A stretch of 49,921 bases of DNA from Candidatus Colwelliibacteriota bacterium. Lineage in GTDB: Bacteria > Patescibacteriota > Minisyncoccia > UBA6257 > Colwellbacteraceae. The notes beneath the pieces were generated by a model, which did no database searches, was not told where the DNA came from, and was given only the letters and a program-made list of their open reading frames with translations. Location of the stretch: contig DAIDMW010000004.1 of NCBI GenBank assembly GCA_027448785.1, positions 1 to 49,921 of the forward strand, in the 5' to 3' direction. Shown here one piece after another: positions 25,933 through 32,739 of the stretch (position 1 is its first letter; each line of letters opens with the position of its first letter). The position numbers were made by a program, and so were the translations under genes.

Positions 25933-26556
25933 ATGACCACTCTTTTGGCCGATATTTCTAGTGTTTTCTCTGGGGCGGTTTCTTCTTACGGCTACTTCGG
26001 CATAATCGCGCTGATGTTTTTAGAGACGGCCAACATTCCCATCCCTTCGGAAGTAATCATGCCCTTTGCCGGTTTTCTCTCGGCTCGCGGAGAACTTTCT
26101 ATTTGGCTGGTCGTTCTCTCCGGCGTCGCAGGCAATTTGATCGGAGCCGTTTTTTCCTATTCGATAGCCAAGCGAGTGAACGAGAATATTAAACATGAAC
26201 ACAGTTTCCGGATTGCCGAGCGGTGGTTCAAGCATTATGGAGAGCCGTCGATCTTCTTCGGGCAGCTGGTGCCGCTGGTTCGCACCTTCATCGCGTTTCC
26301 CGCCGGGATGTTCAAGATGAACAAAACCAGATTCGTCGCCTATGTTTTTTCCGGATCGCTGATTTGGTCCGCGGGCTTGTCTTATATCGGCTGGCTTCTG
26401 GGCGATCGCTGGAACGTCTTGGGACCGATCTTCAGCAGGATAGACGTCCTGGTGCTACTTCTCGCCGCTTTGGCCTCGCTTTTCGTCGTGTGGTATCATA
26501 AAAAGAATCATAAGAATAATGAAAACGATCATCGCCAACTGGAAGAGCAACCCTAA
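25933..26556 (+). CDS. DedA-family membrane protein
   Basis: A 207-residue polytopic inner-membrane protein of the DedA/SNARE-associated superfamily, proposed lipid scramblases or proton-coupled transporters. Visible hallmarks are FLETANIPIPSEVIMPFAG (about 30-48) with the key Glu residues, and the re-entrant RTFIAFPAGMFKMN (about 117-130) with the conserved Arg and FxPAG. Four to five hydrophobic helices are present. The 3' end overlaps tpiA by 38 bases in another frame, so the genes are co-transcribed. Confidence 0.9.
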   Translation: MTTLLADISSVFSGAVSSYGYFGIIALMFLETANIPIPSEVIMPFAGFLSARGELSIWLVVLSGVAGNLIGAVFSYSIAKRVNENIKHEHSFRIAERWFKHYGEPSIFFGQLVPLVRTFIAFPAGMFKMNKTRFVAYVFSGSLIWSAGLSYIGWLLGDRWNVLGPIFSRIDVLVLLLAALASLFVVWYHKKNHKNNENDHRQLEEQP

Positions 26557-27259
26557 CTCGTTCAAGGCTGCCTCGATCCTGGCTAAATCATCCGAAAAAG
26601 CGGCGTTAAGATATCCGCAGGCCGAAGTGGTAATCGCTCCTCCTTTCTTATATCTCGCCGAAGTTAAAAAAGAGCTCAAGCGCGCCAAGCTCGGAGCGCA
26701 GGACTCCTTTTGGAACGAGGGGGGAGCCTACACTGGAGAGGTTAATCTTTCCCAGCTTAAAGCTTCCGGAGTTTCTTTCGTCATTATCGGCCACTCGGAA
26801 CGCCGCCGCTACCTGGGAGAAAGCGACGAGGTTATAAACCGCAAAGTATCCGCTTCGCTGCGCTACGGGCTTAAAGTAATCCTCTGCGTTGGAAACCGGG
26901 AAAGATCGGAGGATCCAATGCGCATTATCAGCAGCCAGTTGGCCCAGGATTTAAAGGGGCTGGCGCCCGGAGACAAGGTTGAAAATTTAACCATAGCTTA
27001 CGAGCCGGTCTGGGCGATTGGCACTGGCGATGCGGAGAGTCCCGACGGAGCTGCCGATGTTGCCGCGCGCATAAAGGAACAGTTGACCCGCTACTGGAAG
27101 ATCGAATCGCCTCGCGTCCTTTACGGAGGCTCGGTGGACAGTAAGAATATCGAAAAGTTTTTGGAAAAGGAGGAAATCGACGGCGTGCTGGTCGGCGGCG
27201 CCAGCCTTAAAGCCGCGGAGTTCGGAAGGATGATAAAGGAGACAAATTCTAAATCATAA
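26519..27259 (+). CDS. tpiA: Triosephosphate isomerase
   Basis: Interconverts dihydroxyacetone phosphate and glyceraldehyde 3-phosphate in glycolysis. The 246 residues show the catalytic Lys in IANWKSN (about 9), the His in IIGHSERRRY (about 92), the Glu in AYEPVWAIGTG (about 162), the flexible loop 6 just after it, and the phosphate-binding GGSV and VGGASL loops. The start overlaps dedA by 38 bases. The C-terminal TNSKS and stop come from AAATTC/AAATCA repeat sequence. Pgk, the next glycolytic enzyme, lies 1.2 kb away. Confidence 0.97.
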   Translation: MKTIIANWKSNPNSFKAASILAKSSEKAALRYPQAEVVIAPPFLYLAEVKKELKRAKLGAQDSFWNEGGAYTGEVNLSQLKASGVSFVIIGHSERRRYLGESDEVINRKVSASLRYGLKVILCVGNRERSEDPMRIISSQLAQDLKGLAPGDKVENLTIAYEPVWAIGTGDAESPDGAADVAARIKEQLTRYWKIESPRVLYGGSVDSKNIEKFLEKEEIDGVLVGGASLKAAEFGRMIKETNSKS

Positions 27260-27305
27260 ATCCGAAGTTCAAAGCGCAAAGCGAAAAGCGCAAAAGTTAA
27301 AACAA
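27260..27305. repeat. GCGCAAA element G (left-arm fragment)
   Basis: AAAGCGCAAAGCGAAAAGCG and CAAAAGTTAAAACAACGGAG without a right arm, between tpiA and the hydrolase gene. Confidence 0.5.
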
Positions 27306-27318
27306 CGGAGTTGCGCAG

Positions 27319-27987
27319 ATGGAAAAAATCTCTCTGACAACAAAAGACAACAAAAGCATATCGGGCAATTTCTTCCCCGCCGAAAACGCCAGGGGGTGGG
27401 TTATTTATCTGCACATGATGCCGTCCACGAAAGAATCTTGGAATAAGCTGGCTGAACGCCTGGCGAGCGACGGCTATGCCGGATTAGCGATAGATCTGAG
27501 AGGACACGGCGAATCCGAGGGTGGTCCGGAAGGGTACAAGTATTTTTCCGACGCCGAACACCAGGCGAGCATTAACGACGTCGAAGCCGCCTGCGATTTT
27601 CTTGTAAAGAGCGGAGCTCAAATCGGCAGAATCCATCTGATCGGCGCTTCGATCGGAGCCAACCTGGCTATCGAATTTCTCGCTAAACACGAGGAAATTC
27701 CTTCGGCGGTCCTTCTTTCCGCGGGCACGAACTATCGTGGAATTTCGGCACTCCGCGCCGCCGAAAAACTGAAGTCCGGGCAAAAAGTTTTATTTCTTAC
27801 CAGCCGCGACGATCTTGGCGCCGACGGATCAAATCCTAAGCAAAACGAGATGGTAATCAGCTTTCTTCCTGGGGGCGTAAAATCGGAGAAAGTGGTCTAC
27901 AACGCTGCCGGACACGGGACGAACATATTCCAAACCAAAGAAGATCCCGACCCCGAAGAGTTGATTGTTTCCTTTATCGAACGTTGA
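27319..27987 (+). CDS. Alpha/beta hydrolase
   Basis: A 222-residue cytoplasmic serine hydrolase of unknown substrate. The order of the fold is clear: oxyanion region YLHMMPSTKESW (about 30-41), AIDLRGHGESEG (about 57-68), nucleophile elbow IGASIGANLA (Ser about 114), acid in LTSRDDLGADG (about 160-170) and the His in NAAGHGTNIF (about 196-205). It resembles dienelactone hydrolase or BAAT-like esterases. A promoter -35 box overlaps its stop codon. Confidence 0.85.
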   Translation: MEKISLTTKDNKSISGNFFPAENARGWVIYLHMMPSTKESWNKLAERLASDGYAGLAIDLRGHGESEGGPEGYKYFSDAEHQASINDVEAACDFLVKSGAQIGRIHLIGASIGANLAIEFLAKHEEIPSAVLLSAGTNYRGISALRAAEKLKSGQKVLFLTSRDDLGADGSNPKQNEMVISFLPGGVKSEKVVYNAAGHGTNIFQTKEDPDPEELIVSFIER

Positions 27988-28011
27988 CAAAGAGACTGAA
28001 AATCATATAAT
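27984..28011 (+). promoter_or_regulatory. Consensus promoter with no ORF behind it
   Basis: TTGACA (27984-27989), 16-base spacer, TATAAT (28006-28011). Both hexamers match the sigma-70 consensus perfectly, the best promoter in the window. The nearest downstream gene, pgk, is about 440 bases away and has its own -10 box. Confidence 0.85.
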
Positions 28012-28017
28012 TATTTT

Positions 28018-28110
28018 TGAGTGAGTGTTTGCAGTCCTGAACGACGATATCGATTTAGGAGTGCCGCTTCCAAGTTATGCCCCCGCTTTCAAGCGGGGGC
28101 ACTTTTATTT
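28018..28110 (+). ncRNA. Candidate small RNA of about 90 nt
   Basis: The predicted transcript starts about 7 bases after TATAAT and ends at the terminator at 28079-28110. It contains a long hairpin: GCA-g-TCCTGAA (28031-28041) pairs with TTTAGGA-g-TGC (28054-28064), with one G/G mismatch and an inner CGA/TCG. A single-stranded linker (CGCTTCCAAGTTAT) separates it from the terminator stem. No start codon with a meaningful ORF lies inside, and I do not recognise it as 6S, SRP or tmRNA. It lies in the 466-base gap between the hydrolase and pgk; the rest of that gap is the two repeats listed next. Confidence 0.6.
28079..28110 (+). terminator. Strong intrinsic terminator
   Basis: A perfect 10-bp stem GCCCCCGCTT/AAGCGGGGGC with a TC loop, then ACTTTTATTTT. 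Confidence 0.88.
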
Positions 28111-28187
28111 TCATCCTGAGCCGCGTCGAAGGATGAAAACATCCTGAGCCGCGTCGAAGGATGAAAACATCCTGAGCCGCGTCGAAG
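28107..28187. repeat. Tandem 28-bp hairpin repeat (CTGAG...TCGAAG type)
   Basis: Two full units and one partial unit of CATCCTGAGCCGCGTCGAAG plus GATGAAAA start at 28112, 28140 and 28168. Each unit with its flanking Ts forms a 10-bp stem TTTTCATCCT/AGGATGAAAA. There are no unique spacers, so this is not CRISPR. The same CTGAG...TCGAAG core occurs in rnpB and near 43.2 kb. Confidence 0.85.
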
Positions 28188-28222
28188 GGTTGCCGTAGCA
28201 CCGCTTGCAGTGCGGGAGTTCA

Positions 28223-28436
28223 TTAGCGCAAAACTAAAAACTAAAAGCGAAAAACAACTGTCAGTAGTTAGGCAAATTCGAAGCTCTAAATCCGAAATCC
28301 TAAACAAATCACAAACTCTAAATGTCAAATACGAAACATAGACTGGTTTGTAATTTGAAGTTTGGTATTTCGAATTTGTTTCGAATTTAAGATTTTCGTT
28401 ATTTTGCATTTTACGTTTTTCATTTTGCACTTCTCT
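28223..28436. repeat. Palindromic GCGCAAA element H
   Basis: GCGCAAAACTAAAAACTAAA, a GC core (CAACTGTCAGTAGTTAGG), an inner repeat identical to element F over CTCTAAATCCGAAATCCTAA and the bases around it, a complementary half (GAAGTTTGGTATTTCGAATT), and a T-rich right arm. Upstream of pgk. Confidence 0.85.
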
Positions 28437-28453
28437 GGTGCTATAATTTCCCT

Positions 28454-29554
28454 ATGGCGCGAACGATTTTAGTCAGACTCAACCTCGATATAAAAGAAAA
28501 GCCGATAGGAGCCGCGCTGCGCTTCAACGCGGCGGTGGACGAACTAAGAAAAATTTCCAAACCGAACAATAAGGTGGTTATATTAAGCCACCGCGGGCGT
28601 CCGCAAGGAGTGGAAAAGAAACTATCATTGCGGCCTTTCGCGCCTCTCCTTTCCAAAGCTTTAAGAAAAAAAGTCGTTTTTTTGGACAACGCCGATTTAA
28701 ACAAGGCTCGGAAAGCGATAGAAGCTGCGCCTAACGGAAGTGTTTTTCTTTTGGAAAACTTGCGCTTCCTGAAAGGGGAAACGGAGAACGATCCGAAGCT
28801 GGGGAGGGCTCTAGCTTCGCTCGGTACCGAATTTATAAGCGATGATTTCGCCACCAGTCATCGCGCCGACTCATCGCTCTCGGCGATTACCGCTTTCCTG
28901 CCTTCGCAGCCGGGAAATCTTTTACGGGAAGAGGTGAAGAATCTTTCTATGGCCATGGGTGATACGAAAAAACCGTTCGTCCTCGTGGTCGGCGGCGCCA
29001 AGGCGAAGGATAAGGTTGGGGTCATTTCGAACCTATTAAAGAAGGCCGACTTGGTTCTGGTGGGGGGAGCGGCGGCCAACACATTCTTGAAGGCCGATGG
29101 TGTTGATGTTAGAGACTCGCTTTATGAGCCGGAGATGGTTGAAACCGCCAAAAAGCTGATGCGCAGCGGAAAGATAGAGACTCCTGAGGATTTCTTATGG
29201 GACGGCAGCAAGATCCTGGACATCGGGCCGAAGACCGCCAAAACCTACGCCGCGTATCTGCGCGGAGCCAGACTGATCGTTTGGAACGGGCCGATGGGGA
29301 TGTTTGAAAGGAAGAAGTTTTCCGCTGGAACTGCCGCGGTCGCGAGGGCTGTGTTGCGAAACGGCCGCGCGAAATCGGTAATCGGTGGTGGAGAAACTGT
29401 GGCGGCGCTCGGATTAAGAAAGCAGGTGCAAAATCCGAAAACCAACATCTTTGTTTCGACCGGGGGAGGAGCGATGCTTGAATTTTTGGCCGGAGAAAGA
29501 ATGGCCGGACTAGAAGCGGTTTTCAAGGATGGGAAAAAGAAAAGAAAAAAATAA
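28454..29554 (+). CDS. pgk: Phosphoglycerate kinase
   Basis: Makes ATP and 3-phosphoglycerate from 1,3-bisphosphoglycerate in glycolysis. The 366 residues are somewhat short (about 390-400 usual), mainly at the N-terminus, where VRLNLDI replaces VRVDFNVP. Clear motifs: LSHRGRPQG (about 43), LLENLRFLKGE (about 99), the hinge VVGGAKAKDKVGV (about 179), VWNGPMGMFE (about 275) and the nucleotide loop GGGETVAAL near the end. A TGC-TATAAT extended -10 lies 6 bases before the ATG (leaderless). rnhA follows after one base. Confidence 0.95.
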   Translation: MARTILVRLNLDIKEKPIGAALRFNAAVDELRKISKPNNKVVILSHRGRPQGVEKKLSLRPFAPLLSKALRKKVVFLDNADLNKARKAIEAAPNGSVFLLENLRFLKGETENDPKLGRALASLGTEFISDDFATSHRADSSLSAITAFLPSQPGNLLREEVKNLSMAMGDTKKPFVLVVGGAKAKDKVGVISNLLKKADLVLVGGAAANTFLKADGVDVRDSLYEPEMVETAKKLMRSGKIETPEDFLWDGSKILDIGPKTAKTYAAYLRGARLIVWNGPMGMFERKKFSAGTAAVARAVLRNGRAKSVIGGGETVAALGLRKQVQNPKTNIFVSTGGGAMLEFLAGERMAGLEAVFKDGKKKRKK

Positions 29555-29555
29555 C

Positions 29556-29963
29556 ATGGGGAAACTTATTATTTACACCGACGGCGGTTCACGGGGCAAT
29601 CCCGGGAAAGCGGCGATCGGAGTTGTTATCGGCGAAAAGAAGTACGGAGAAGCGATAGGAACGACCACCAATAACGTGGCCGAATATCAGGCGGTTGTTT
29701 TCGCCCTGAAAAAGGCTAAGCAGCTTCTAGGAAAGGAGAAGGCGAAAGAAGCCGAGCTCGAGGTGAGGATGGACAGCGAACTGGTTTACAGCCAGCTTAC
29801 CGGGAGGTATAAGGTGAAGGAGGAATCCCTTTTTCCGCTCTTCATCGATATCTGGAACCTGAAACAGGAATTCAAGAAAGTTGAATTCGTCCACGTTCTG
29901 CGCGAGAAGAACAAGGAGGCGGACAAGCTCGTTAATCAGGCCCTTGACGGATTACTGTTTTAG
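29556..29963 (+). CDS. rnhA: Ribonuclease HI family protein
   Basis: Degrades RNA in RNA-DNA hybrids. The track starts at 29529 inside pgk; I prefer the ATG at 29556, one base after the pgk stop, giving 135 residues that begin MGKLIIYTDGGSRGNPG. The four acidic catalytic positions are visible: Asp in YTDGG, Glu in NNVAEYQAV, Asp in VRMDSELVYSQL and Asp in NKEADKLVN. The spacing is of the short archaeal or RnhA-like type without the basic handle loop of E. coli. The end lies at the rnpB promoter. Confidence 0.9.
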   Translation: MGKLIIYTDGGSRGNPGKAAIGVVIGEKKYGEAIGTTTNNVAEYQAVVFALKKAKQLLGKEKAKEAELEVRMDSELVYSQLTGRYKVKEESLFPLFIDIWNLKQEFKKVEFVHVLREKNKEADKLVNQALDGLLF

Positions 29964-29992
29964 TTGCCAAATACACGAAAATGTGGTATACA
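29964..29992 (+). promoter_or_regulatory. Promoter of rnpB
   Basis: TTGCCA (29964-29969), 17-base spacer, TATACA (29987-29992); the +1 falls at about 30000, where the RNA's first helix begins. The -35 starts at the rnhA stop. Confidence 0.8.
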
Positions 29993-30000
29993 ATCATGGC

Positions 30001-30390
30001 GCGGTGGGCAAGGCAGCAGCTCCGGCCCGCAAGGGTTTAGGAGAGGAAAGTCGGGACACCATCTCTCCGCTTCGGCGGAGAGGAACATACCAGCTAACAG
30101 CTGGCGTCCGCAAGGATAGAGGTGCGAGCAGTGACGCCGGAGGCCGAAAGACCGACGGCATCCTCGTCCGTCCGCCACCAGGCGGATTAGGGCGGGATGA
30201 ATCTTCGCGGAAACGCGAGGGGTGAAACGGCTAAATCCTTATGAGGTGCAAGGCCGCGTCCCAAGCTTTTATCAGTGAGGGAAGTGCCGCAACATGTCCT
30301 GAGTTTAATCGAAGGACAACAGACTCTGAGAGCGATCGAAGAGCAAGACAGATTGCTGCCCGCGACAGAATCCCGCTTACTGCCCACCGC
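30001..30390 (+). ncRNA. rnpB: RNase P RNA, bacterial type A-like, with extra hairpins
   Basis: The catalytic RNA that matures tRNA 5' ends. P1 is formed by GCGGTGGGCA (30001-30010) and TGCCCACCGC (30381-30390). Conserved sequences are GAGGAAAGTC near 30042, GGGTGAAACGG near 30219, GAGGTGCAAGGCC near 30243 and GACAGAATCCCGCTTA near 30364. Two consecutive hairpins at 30295-30318 and 30323-30342 (TGTCCTGAG...TCGAAGGACA, CTCTGAG...TCGAAGAG) occupy about the P18 position and match a repeat motif found elsewhere in the window. ORFs drawn through this gene are spurious. Confidence 0.95.
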
Positions 30391-30462
30391 TTAAAAAGCA
30401 AAGCGAAAACAATAATTCAGTTCTTTTGCGCTTTGCACTTTTAGTTTTGCGCTTTTTTACGC
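30391..30462. repeat. GCGCAAA element I
   Basis: AAAAAGCAAAGCGAAAACAA, then TTCTTTTGCGCTTTGCACTT and TTAGTTTTGCGC. A short copy between rnpB and the typA promoter, and the last copy in the window. Confidence 0.65.
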
Positions 30463-30469
30463 TTCCATG

Positions 30470-30498
30470 TTGCCATTTGTCGGTTTTTAGCGTATTTT
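30470..30498 (+). promoter_or_regulatory. Promoter of typA
   Basis: TTGCCA (30470-30475), 17-base spacer, TATTTT (30493-30498); predicted start near 30505, giving a leader of about 60 nt. Confidence 0.7.
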
Positions 30499-30517
30499 AT
30501 CAAGGTCTAATCAGCCG

Positions 30518-30556
30518 CGCTCCAAACAGGAAGCAAAGCTTTCGGGGCGTTTTTTT
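30518..30556 (+). promoter_or_regulatory. Terminator-like leader hairpin of typA
   Basis: CGCTCC (30518-30523) pairs with GGGGCG (30544-30549), with an inner AAGC/GCTT stem, followed by seven Ts and the ATG 9 bases later. It resembles the uvrB leader (both contain CGGGG(G)CGTTTT). It may attenuate transcription. Confidence 0.5.
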
Positions 30557-30565
30557 ATTAAGCCA

Positions 30566-32362
30566 ATGGAGATAAGAAACATAGCTATCATCGCGCACGT
30601 CGATCACGGCAAGACCACTCTGGTCGATGCCTTATTAAAGCAGTCCGCGGATTTTAAGGTGAAGATGGATATGCCGCAGGAGCTTATTATGGATTCCAAT
30701 GAGCTGGAGCGGGAGAGGGGGATAACTATTTTCTCGAAAAACGCCGCTGTCACTTATGGCGGCGTGAAGATCAATATCGTTGACACTCCCGGCCACGCCG
30801 ATTTCGGGGGCGAGGTCGAACGTATTATGCGCATGGTCGACGGTGTTTTGCTCTTGGTCGACGCCAAAGAGGGTCCGATGCCGCAGACTAAGTTCGTTTT
30901 GAAGAAGGCGATTGAGGCTGGCCATCGGATCGTCGTGGTTATCAGTAAGATCGATAAACCGGGCGCCCGCCCCGAGTGGGCTCTCGATGCCACTTACGAC
31001 CTTTTTTTCGACTTGGGAGCCAGCGAGGAGCAGATAGAATTTCCGGTGGTTTACGCCTCGGCCGTTCAAGGCAAAGCCGGTCTGACCAAAGAGCTTTCCG
31101 AGATGAAGGACATCCGGCCTATTTTCGAGGAGATAATCAAGCATATTCCAGCGCCGGCCGTAGACGCCTCCGCGCCTCTGCAGATGCTCACCGTCAACCT
31201 GGCTTACGACAATTACAAAGGCAAGATCGCGGTCGGACGCCTTTACTCCGGAAAATTAAGCAAGGGAATGACAATCGCCCACATCAATCGTGAGGGGGAG
31301 ATTAAAAAGTCGCAGCTGACTTCGATTATGACTTTCAGCGGCTTAAGCCGCGCCGAGACCGACGAGATCGAGGCGGGAGACATCGCCGCCATCGCCGGTA
31401 TTCCGGACATCACGATCGGCGAAACGATTACCGATCCGGAAAATCCCCGAGCCCTTCCGACCATCGCCATCGACGAGCCGACTATCAAGATAACCATCGG
31501 GGTCAACACCTCGCCCTTCCGCGGCAAGGAGGGAAAACTCATCACTTCGCGCAACATCAAGGAGCGTCTGGAAAAGGAGCTGGAGACCGACGTGGCTTTG
31601 TCTGTGGCCACCACCGACCAGAGCGACCGCTGGATGGTGGCCGGCCGCGGCGAGCTGCATCTTTCCATCCTAATCGAGAAGATGCGACGCGAAGGCTTCG
31701 AGCTGGAAGTTTCCAAACCCCAAGTTATTTTTAAGGAAGAGAACGGCAAGAAGATGGAGCCGATGGAACTGGTTTCTATCGAGGTTCCGGAAGAGTTTTC
31801 CGGAGCTGTGATCGAGATGATGGGGAAGCGGCTCGGTTCGATGAAGAATATGACGGTGGAGAACGGAACGGTCTTTATGGATTTCGCCATTCCGACCAGA
31901 GGACTCATCGGGATGCGCAATAAGTTCCTGACCGCCACCAAGGGAACGGGGATAATGAACAGCCTATTTCTGGGATATGAGGAGTACAAAGGCGACCTAC
32001 CGGAGGCGGCGCACGGCTCGATTATCGCTACCGAGGCTGGCGTCACTAACAATTACGGACTCGTTACCGCCCAGGGCCGCGGCAAGCTTTTTCTGGCCGC
32101 CGGCGTGCCGGTCTACGAAGGAATGGTGGTTGGAGAAAACGCTCGTCCAGAAGATATTCGAGTTCACGTCTGCCGCGCTAGAGAGCTAACCAACTTCCGT
32201 GCTAAAAACGAAGGCTTGCAAGACCAGTTGGAAACCCCGATCCGCATGACTTTGGAAGGCGCCTTGGATTACATCGGCGACGACGAGCTGGTGGAGGTTA
32301 CTCCGGAGAGTATCCGAATCCGCAAGCTTTACCTCAACGAAAACGACCGGAAGCGGGTGTAA
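30566..32362 (+). CDS. typA: Translational GTPase TypA/BipA
   Basis: A ribosome-associated translational GTPase linked to ribosome assembly and stress adaptation. The 598 residues are full length. G1 is [10 protein letters not shown] (about 9-18), the switch I region has [12 protein letters not shown]3 is [16 protein letters not shown] (about 72-87) and G4 is [12 protein letters not shown] (SKID for NKID). EF-G-like domains II, III and V follow, and the BipA-specific C-terminal domain has [17 protein letters not shown] and [11 protein letters not shown]. It has its own promoter and leader hairpin. Confidence 0.97.
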   Translation: MEIRNIAIIAHVDHGKTTLVDALLKQSADFKVKMDMPQELIMDSNELERERGITIFSKNAAVTYGGVKINIVDTPGHADFGGEVERIMRMVDGVLLLVDAKEGPMPQTKFVLKKAIEAGHRIVVVISKIDKPGARPEWALDATYDLFFDLGASEEQIEFPVVYASAVQGKAGLTKELSEMKDIRPIFEEIIKHIPAPAVDASAPLQMLTVNLAYDNYKGKIAVGRLYSGKLSKGMTIAHINREGEIKKSQLTSIMTFSGLSRAETDEIEAGDIAAIAGIPDITIGETITDPENPRALPTIAIDEPTIKITIGVNTSPFRGKEGKLITSRNIKERLEKELETDVALSVATTDQSDRWMVAGRGELHLSILIEKMRREGFELEVSKPQVIFKEENGKKMEPMELVSIEVPEEFSGAVIEMMGKRLGSMKNMTVENGTVFMDFAIPTRGLIGMRNKFLTATKGTGIMNSLFLGYEEYKGDLPEAAHGSIIATEAGVTNNYGLVTAQGRGKLFLAAGVPVYEGMVVGENARPEDIRVHVCRARELTNFRAKNEGLQDQLETPIRMTLEGALDYIGDDELVEVTPESIRIRKLYLNENDRKRV

Positions 32363-32401
32363 AAGTAGCGTCCGTTTGCCGACGTTCATCGGGTATTCAT
32401 C

Positions 32402-32430
32402 TTGAATATTCACGTGAAAAATGCTATTAT
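32402..32430 (+). promoter_or_regulatory. Promoter of the zinc-ribbon gene
   Basis: TTGAAT (32402-32407), 17-base spacer, TATTAT (32425-32430). Confidence 0.65.
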
Positions 32431-32498
32431 TCAGGTCTACCAGGCTTGAAAATTAACAGCGGCAATAGTCGATGTCGTTAAAAGGTATGACAATAACA

Positions 32499-32684
32499 AT
32501 GTATAAGTGCCCACAGTGTGGAGCTACCTCTAACGAACCGGGGAACTGCCCGACTTGCAACGTCCCGATGGTTGAGGAAGCCGCGACTACCGAGGTTGCC
32601 GGAGGCACCGAGGAAGCCACCGAGCAGACTCCTAGCGCTGAGCAAGCCGCTCAACCGGACCAACCGGAACAGCCGGCTGCTTAG
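32499..32684 (+). CDS. Small zinc-ribbon protein with acidic Pro/Gln tail
   Basis: About 61 residues. One zinc ribbon, YKCPQCGATSNEPGNCPTC (Cys-x2-Cys...Cys-x2-Cys), is followed by a disordered acidic tail rich in Glu, Ala, Gln and Pro. I start at MYKCPQCG, where the domain begins; in-frame ATGs at 32472 and 32487 are also possible. The predicted leader is about 60 nt. It has its own promoter and terminator, so it is a single-gene unit. Function unknown. Confidence 0.75.
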   Translation: MYKCPQCGATSNEPGNCPTCNVPMVEEAATTEVAGGTEEATEQTPSAEQAAQPDQPEQPAA

Positions 32685-32693
32685 GTTAATACG

Positions 32694-32726
32694 AAAAAAC
32701 CCGCTTAGAAAAAGCGGGTTTTTTTT
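32694..32726. terminator. Bidirectional terminator between the zinc-ribbon gene and tig
   Basis: A 9-bp stem AACCCGCTT/AAGCGGGTT with loop AGAAA, six As before and eight Ts in and after the right arm; serves both converging genes. Confidence 0.92.
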
Positions 32727-32739
32727 ATTGCTTGATATT

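Noticed and set aside
28112-28187. Possible CRISPR array of 28-bp repeats
   Set aside because: Units are directly abutting, there are no unique spacers and no cas genes; it is a hairpin tandem repeat.
29881-30444. Several ORFs through 29.9-30.4 kb
   Set aside because: They overlap the RNase P RNA, which has its own promoter and conserved structure.
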